Position numbers and translations under genes: made by a program. From Cochliopodium minus (lineage: Eukaryota; Discosea; Himatismenida; Cochliopodiidae), in NCBI GenBank assembly GCA_024220525.1, contig JAMYWO010000198.1:1-24645 (forward strand): a stretch of 24,645 bases of DNA, in the 5' to 3' direction. The notes beneath the pieces are model-generated. The model had not been told where the DNA came from, did not search any database, and saw only the letters and a program-made list of their open reading frames with translations. Below, one piece after another: positions 19,867-24,645 of this stretch (position 1 is its first letter; the number at the start of each line of letters is the position of its first letter).

Positions 19867-22301
19867 TCAAACTCTATCATACATCTTTTGATCTTCAATA
19901 ACTTTATCAACAGAATCCTTTACACTTTTTTTGAGATCCACACGCTGATCTAAATCTATTTCAAAGTTTTCCTCACGATAAAGCAAAGAATACTTTCTGT
20001 ATTTTTCATTACAAAAAAGTTTCAAAAAATCTCTCCTCTTTATAACCAAGATAGTGCTACGAACAACAGAAACGACATCGAATTTTCTTTTGTTTGGCTC
20101 GAAAGAAAGGGCAGAATGACCCAAAAAGGAACCTTTCGTGACAATGTATGTATTTTCTTCTCCTCCTTTAGATTTTAGGACGAGAGCAGCCCCATCTTCA
20201 ATGATGTAAGACTCTTTTGCTTTTGTTCCTTTCTTTTAAATTTATTTTTTGAATAAGTTGAAGAGTTGTGAAATAATTAAAGAAAATTTTGCCTGGCAAA
20301 TTAAATCTCCTGGTAATGTATTTCTTTTTACCAAAATGAATATTATATCTATTTTTTTTTTTAGAAAAATAAAATAAATTATTTTTATTTTATTATTAGG
20401 GATAGTACAACAGTTCAAATTTTGTTAGTAAAAAATTTTATATCCGCTAACAAAGTTGTAATATTTGGACATGTCTATTTTATTATTTATCTATTTACCT
20501 AGCACTAATGAAAGAGGAAGTTTTTCTATGAACGGAAAGCTTTTTAAAGAAGTTTCTTTAATATGAGAAACAATATTTCTTCTCAGTCTTGGAGGTAAAT
20601 CAAGTAAAATTTTCTTTTCGTCAAAATCTAATTCTCTTTGCGAATTAAAAGAGTATATTCCATGAGATAACATAGGTTTTGAAATTTTGTAAGGAAGTTT
20701 TCTGAATTTGGCATATCTTTTGAGCTTGTTCATGTGATTTCTTTTCCCAACATGCAATCTTTCAAGCCTTGAAAAAAAAAAAAAAAAAAATTTATTAATA
20801 GAAAATATAATTACTAATAATCACCTCGAAGCAAAATTAGCCATAGCTCCTGTTATAACACTGAAAAACACTTTAATTTTTAATAATTAAAATTTGAAAT
20901 AAATTGTAAATTTTATTTTTATTTTACAAATAAAATATATCATAGTAAATGAAGCAAAAAGTCTTTCAAGCAAGGTGATGGGAACAATATCTCCGTAACT
21001 AATTAAAATTAGTTTTTAGTTTTTTAAAAATTTCTAAAAACCTTTTAAAATTTTTTATTTTTACCCTGTTGTAGCAATCGTAGTTGTGGTAAAGTATAGT
21101 GTGATTACGTAACTAGTCCATAAGTTTGTCTGTTCAACAAGAAATCCATTTGCCCAAGTTTTATCGAAATCACTCATTCGTGCCATAAAATACCACTTTT
21201 TTTTAAAAAAAATAATAATAAAAAAACAAATTAAAAATAAATTAAAAAATATAATAGAAATAAAAATAAATAATTAAAAAATTAAAAATATTACTATACA
21301 TGTAAAGAAATGTACCCAAAAATAAATCCAAATCAATATTTTTATGAAATAGATCCAGTAATCAGTAAGAAAAGTTTTGGAAGTTTCAAGCTTGCGGACT
21401 ACTCTTTGGTAACGAATGACAGATAGTAATCTTGTTAATCTTGCCCATCTAAAAAAGAAATTTTCTCCAACTTTAAAAGGAAAAACAATTTTTTTTGAAA
21501 AAGAAATATTAAATGTAAAATAAATCGTAAAAAAAAAAAATATACAAATTGTTGCGAGGATATTAAAAGGTATGGAAGATAAAAGATCGAAAATGAAAGT
21601 GGTTTTCAAGTATCTCTTTAGGTGTTTGTTTCTTGAGGTTTTTACAAATTTTTTGAGTGCATGATCTTTCTTTCTCTTCTTTAAAATGTTCAAGAAAAGG
21701 TCGATAATAAACAGAAGGTCGAAGATAGACATCGTTATTTCTAGTTTGATCCAAAATGGAGGTTCGAAAGCAATATAATATGGAACAAACAAAATATTGA
21801 AGATTATTACTAATAAATTGGTTTTTTAAAATAAAAGATGTTTAATATGAAATAATTTTTGATTTGATTAAATTATTTACCAAATAAGAAAAAATATTTC
21901 CACCAAAAAAACATTTTCAAGATCTTATATACACCAGATTTCTTAATGAAATAGTTGTCATAAATTTCTCCTAACAACTGAGAACCACTCTTTGACTTTT
22001 GGTTCATGACTTGTTGAAAAAGATTAGAATCGAACTTGATGTCTATTTTCTCTTCGCTATCCTCCCGAGATTGTGTTGTATGGCTCACATTTTTTTTTGA
22101 TTTATCTTTTTCAAAAACATTTTCATCTGATGTGGATGAATTGATCGCTTCTGATTTTTTCTTATCATTATCTGAGAAGTAATCCAATTCATTCTCTTCA
22201 TCTTCCTTCTCATCTTTTTCCTCTTTTCCTTCTTTAAATTTCTGTTTCTCCCCCACTTCTGATCCCATCACCAAATTATCCATTTCGTTTGATTCACTCA
22301 T
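19867..22301 (-). CDS. Six-helix K+ channel with cyclic-nucleotide-binding-like domain (channel B), 9 exons
   Basis: Exons (minus): 22301-21881, 21809-21546, 21470-21295, 21195-21065, 20998-20928, 20870-20825, 20767-20499, 20348-20293, 20232-19867; 599 residues, TGA stop. Architecture as in channel A: a longer Glu/Lys/Ser-rich N-terminal region (about 1-130), FFWWKYFFLF leading into S1, S2-S3, S4 (RWARLTRLLSVIRYQRVVRK), pore TIATTGYGDIVP with the K+ filter, S6, C-linker (LPPRLRRNIVSHI), then CNBD-like strands (PGDLICQ, then VTKGSFLGHSALSFEP). As in A, FGE is replaced (LGH) and the key Arg is not evident. Exons 2-8 have exactly the lengths of channel A (264, 176, 131, 71, 46, 269, 56). Exon 8 ends CAG followed by GCAAAA, a GC-AG intron where A has GTAAAT. 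Likely plasma membrane; gating ligand unknown. Confidence 0.94.
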
Positions 22302-22649
22302 TACCCCGTTTGCTTTTTAAATTTTTAATATTGTCTTTAATTATTGAAATTGGTGAAGTTGTAAATTTTTTTTATAGTCCTAATTCATCAAGTAAACACT
22401 ATTAAATGGCTATTTTCCAAAAAAATTTGATTATTATCAAATTAAAAACTATCTAATCCATCCAAATAAATCTAAAATTGGTTTTAAATTGTGAATCAAT
22501 TTTCCCAATTTTTTTTTTTTTCAATTTATTTTCAAAAATAAAATTAAAATTCAAAAACTTTTAATTCTACAATTATAAAAAATGAACAAAGACCAAAAAT
22601 TGGAATACAATGAAGGAGTGCGTGGTGGAAATTTTTTTTTAAAAAAAAA
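22302..22649. other. Intergenic region between channel B and the PRL phosphatase
   Basis: 348 bases, A/T-rich. A plus-strand ATG at 22581 opens about 30 codons but runs into the antisense of the PRL 3' end and has no recognisable product. It presumably holds the promoter and leader of channel B and the 3' UTR of the PRL gene. Confidence 0.5.
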
Positions 22650-23498
22650 TCAAAATAAAATACAATCGCCTCCAGCAGGTTTATAATTTTTCAAATAAGT
22701 TAATTGTTTGATATTGAAAGTGTCATTTCGATGTTCCCTTATTAATTGAATAGCTTCCAAATTTGGCATTCCATTGTCTATTAATGCAACTGCAACTAAA
22801 ACAGGAGCTCTTCCTAAACCAGCAATACAATGAATACCTATGCTTGCTTCAGGGTCTTTGTCTGTTTTGAATATTTCTGTCACTGTGTTTCTCCATATTT
22901 CCAAGTTTTTGGGACTTGGTGGTTTACCATCATCAAAATGATTTTCCTAATGAAACAAAATAATTTTTTTTTTCTTTAAAAGTTAATATCCAAGATTTCT
23001 TTTAAAATCAAGGAATATGATTTATTATAAATAAAAAAGATTTTAATCTTATTTTGAAAATAAAACAATACAATTATATCTTATCAATATTCAATGTATT
23101 TGTTGAATTGAATTGAATTTCAGTCAGTGATTTTTTATATTTCCTTTGATTAATTTAAATATAAATTTATATTTGTCCAATATTAGTCATATCTTTATCA
23201 TTAACCATTGAAAGTTATTTATTTAGTTTTACCACTACTTTAATGTTTTCCTTTTCCAATAAATCTGTTTTATATGTTGGTTTACAAACCCTTACAATCG
23301 CTTTGACATGATATCTTCTGAAATATTTCAAGTATGATTGAATATTATTATCATTTGGTGCATCAAATATCAAGAACTTCAATTTCAATCCTGTTTTTGC
23401 TTCATATTTAATCTAAATTAAGTGAAATAAGCATATATATGGAATAATAAATTTGGAAAATTAAATTTTACAAAACTTGGAGAGTTCAATAAATCCAT
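22650..23498 (-). CDS. PRL/PTP4A-type prenylated protein tyrosine phosphatase, 3 exons
   Basis: Exons (minus) 23498-23472, 23412-23233, 22946-22650 give 167 residues, close to the 173 of human PRL1, ending at TGA. Signatures: LKFLIFDAPND, AIVRVC (PRL-specific), the general-acid loop HFDDGKPP (Asp74/75), and the phosphatase loop HCIAGLGRAP (108-117) with Cys109 and Arg115, in which GLGR with Ala after Arg is diagnostic of PRLs. The last four residues, CILF, form a CaaX prenylation box; Phe at the end suggests geranylgeranyl or mixed specificity. The basic cluster usual before CaaX in animal PRLs is absent (PAGGDCILF). PRLs sit at membranes and bind CNNM magnesium transporters in animals; that role here is inference. 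Exon 1 encodes only nine residues. The gene is head to head with the UBE2Q-like gene. Confidence 0.93.
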
Positions 23499-23676
23499 TA
23501 TGTATGTTAATGTTACGTAATAAATAAGAAAGGGTGTTTATTTTTGTATTTTTTTACTCTTTTCAATATTTTTATTTTTTCTTTCCAAATAAATTCTGTT
23601 AAAAATAAAATTGAGATCAAGGAAAACATTACCATTTCAAAGAAACATCATATTATCACAATATTCAATTCAAGAA
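23499..23676. promoter_or_regulatory. Bidirectional promoter region between PRL and UBE2Q-like genes
   Basis: 178 bases separate the two divergent ATGs, so the two promoters must overlap or face each other here. AT-rich throughout, with runs of T near 23545-23580; I see no specific factor site. Confidence 0.5.
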
Positions 23677-24645
23677 ATGCAAAATTTTTATAACCCAGAA
23701 ATAAATTCTACACAAGAAATAAGGTAAAATAAGATAGAGAAAGAAAAAGATAAGATAAAATCTAATATCCACTCATCAATACAATATCATTAATATCTCT
23801 CTTCATATTGTCAATATAATCGTTTTTAATTTAAAAAGCGATGAAATTCAATTCAATCCAGTATTCCAATTCTTCTCAGATACTGATGCTTTGAAATTGG
23901 AATCTCCAGGAAAGATAGGATTGAGGAGAATAGGCAATGAATATAAACAAATCAAGCAATCAGATCCAATGACACAAAACTATTCAGTGGAATTGATAAA
24001 TGAATGTCAATATCTATGGAGGGCAGATCTATTCAATCTTTCATCAGAGACCAATATCTATCAAGACATGAAAAATAAAAAAATTGTAAAAAAAAATTTT
24101 TTTTATTTTTTTATTTTTTTTATTCTACAAACAACAAAAAATTTCTTTCATAAAAAATTTGCTGACATAACAAATATTTTCCTTTAAGAAATTGATCACA
24201 TTAGAAATTAAATTTCCAAAGACTTATCCCATGAGCCCTCCTATTGTAAGAGTTGTATCACCAAGAATGAATTATTTTCAAAGTGCAGGACATTTAACAA
24301 ATGGAGGAGTATTCAAAAATAATTTTATTCAATAGAGATTTTCAGTTTTAACTTTAAATAAAAAAAATATTAGATTTTTTGTTTAAATTGGTTGACTAGA
24401 AACGGATGGAAAAGTGCAATGAAAATCGAGGACCTTTTTTCCAACATTAAAAAAGTTTGTTCTCAAGGATTGAGAATAGATTTCTCTTCAACCCAAATCG
24501 GATATACCGAAGTAAAAATAAAAAAATAAAAAATAAAAATGGAAAATGAAAAAATAAAAAAATAAAAAAATAAAAAATAAAAAATAAAAAATAAAAAATA
24601 AAAAATAAAAAATAAAAAATAAAGAATAAAAAATAAAAAATAAAA
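23677..24645 (+). CDS. UBE2Q-like ubiquitin-conjugating enzyme (E2), partial
   Basis: Exons 23677-23723, 23839-24085, 24189-24308 and 24374-24511 give 184 residues before an intron (from 24512) that runs off the right edge. The UBC fold is recognisable in order: helix RRIGNEYKQIKQSDP, strands NYSVELINE and WRADLFNLS, ITLEIKFPKTYPMSPPIVRV (a stretch split by the 24085/24189 junction), VVSPRMNYF, then GHLTNGG-IFCLNWLT with the active-site Cys at residue 141, then NGWKSAMKIEDLF. GG-(x)-ICxxxLTxxGW and the RVxSP strand are hallmarks of UBE2Q-type E2s; they replace the HPN motif of classic E2s. Cys141 would carry ubiquitin as a thioester. The intron before the Cys exon is only 65 bases, and reading through it meets a stop. 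The C-terminal helices lie outside the window. Confidence 0.9.
24513..24645. repeat. AAAAAT simple repeat at the right edge
   Basis: AAAAAT units fill the UBE2Q-like intron up to the end of the window. Both window edges therefore fall in such repeats, where an assembly could plausibly have broken. Confidence 0.9.

Noticed and set aside
22581-22682. Small plus-strand ATG frame with a good A-rich context
   Set aside because: About 30 codons, no domain, and it overlaps the PRL 3' end in antisense.
1-24645. Transposons, retroelements, CRISPR arrays, tRNA genes
   Set aside because: No terminal repeats, transposase or polymerase motifs, regular repeat-spacer pattern or cloverleaf sequence was seen.

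Overview
The window is nuclear DNA of an extremely AT-rich, intron-dense, mitochondriate protist. I infer this from GT-AG introns of 58 to about 390 bases made almost wholly of A and T, a standard code (TAA mostly, but TGA also ends genes), a likely mitochondrial presequence on one protein, and a eukaryotic gene set (PI-PLC, PRL phosphatase, La-related protein, RCC1, six-helix K+ channels, UBE2Q-type E2). The code excludes the usual ciliate codes. An amoeboid or heterolobosean-like protist would fit, but I cannot name the species.

Nearly all coding sequence is split into short exons that single-frame ORFs miss. I rebuilt the gene models by joining exons in frame across splice sites, and the reading phase is preserved at every junction given. 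Layout from left to right: (1) a phosphoinositide phospholipase C on the minus strand, cut off by the left edge inside an intron (1-1813); (2) an unrecognised 252-residue gene, plus (2023-2976); (3) an ABC1/UbiB/ADCK atypical kinase in 15 exons, plus (3290-7111); (4) a microbial-type poly(ADP-ribose) glycohydrolase-like macrodomain protein, minus (7199-9157), whose stop lies 87 bases from the kinase stop; (5) a probable C/D box snoRNA, minus (about 9300-9376); (6) a Shewanella-like calcineurin-type phosphatase with a signal peptide, plus (9644-11214); (7) a La-motif (LARP1/Sro9-like) RNA-binding protein rich in Asn and Gln, minus (11592-13412); (8) a cluster on one strand, minus: K+ channel with a cyclic-nucleotide-binding fold (14154-17144), RCC1-repeat protein (17541-19808), second paralogous channel (19867-22301); (9) a PRL/PTP4A phosphatase with a CaaX end, minus (22650-23498); (10) a UBE2Q-like E2 enzyme, plus, cut by the right edge (23677-24645).

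The window looks like ordinary euchromatin with diverse housekeeping and signalling genes rather than a single pathway. The two channels clearly arose by duplication: their seven internal exons have identical lengths and phases. Signalling themes recur (PLC, channels, phosphatases, ADP-ribose removal, ubiquitin transfer), but nothing in the layout makes them an operon-like system. The points that most deserve a second look are the snoRNA with an 11-base match to conserved large-subunit rRNA, the conserved tandem splice acceptors in both channel genes, a GC-AG intron in one of them, a 15-base microexon in the kinase, and the exon-per-blade layout of the RCC1 gene. No transposon, retroelement, CRISPR array or tRNA was seen.
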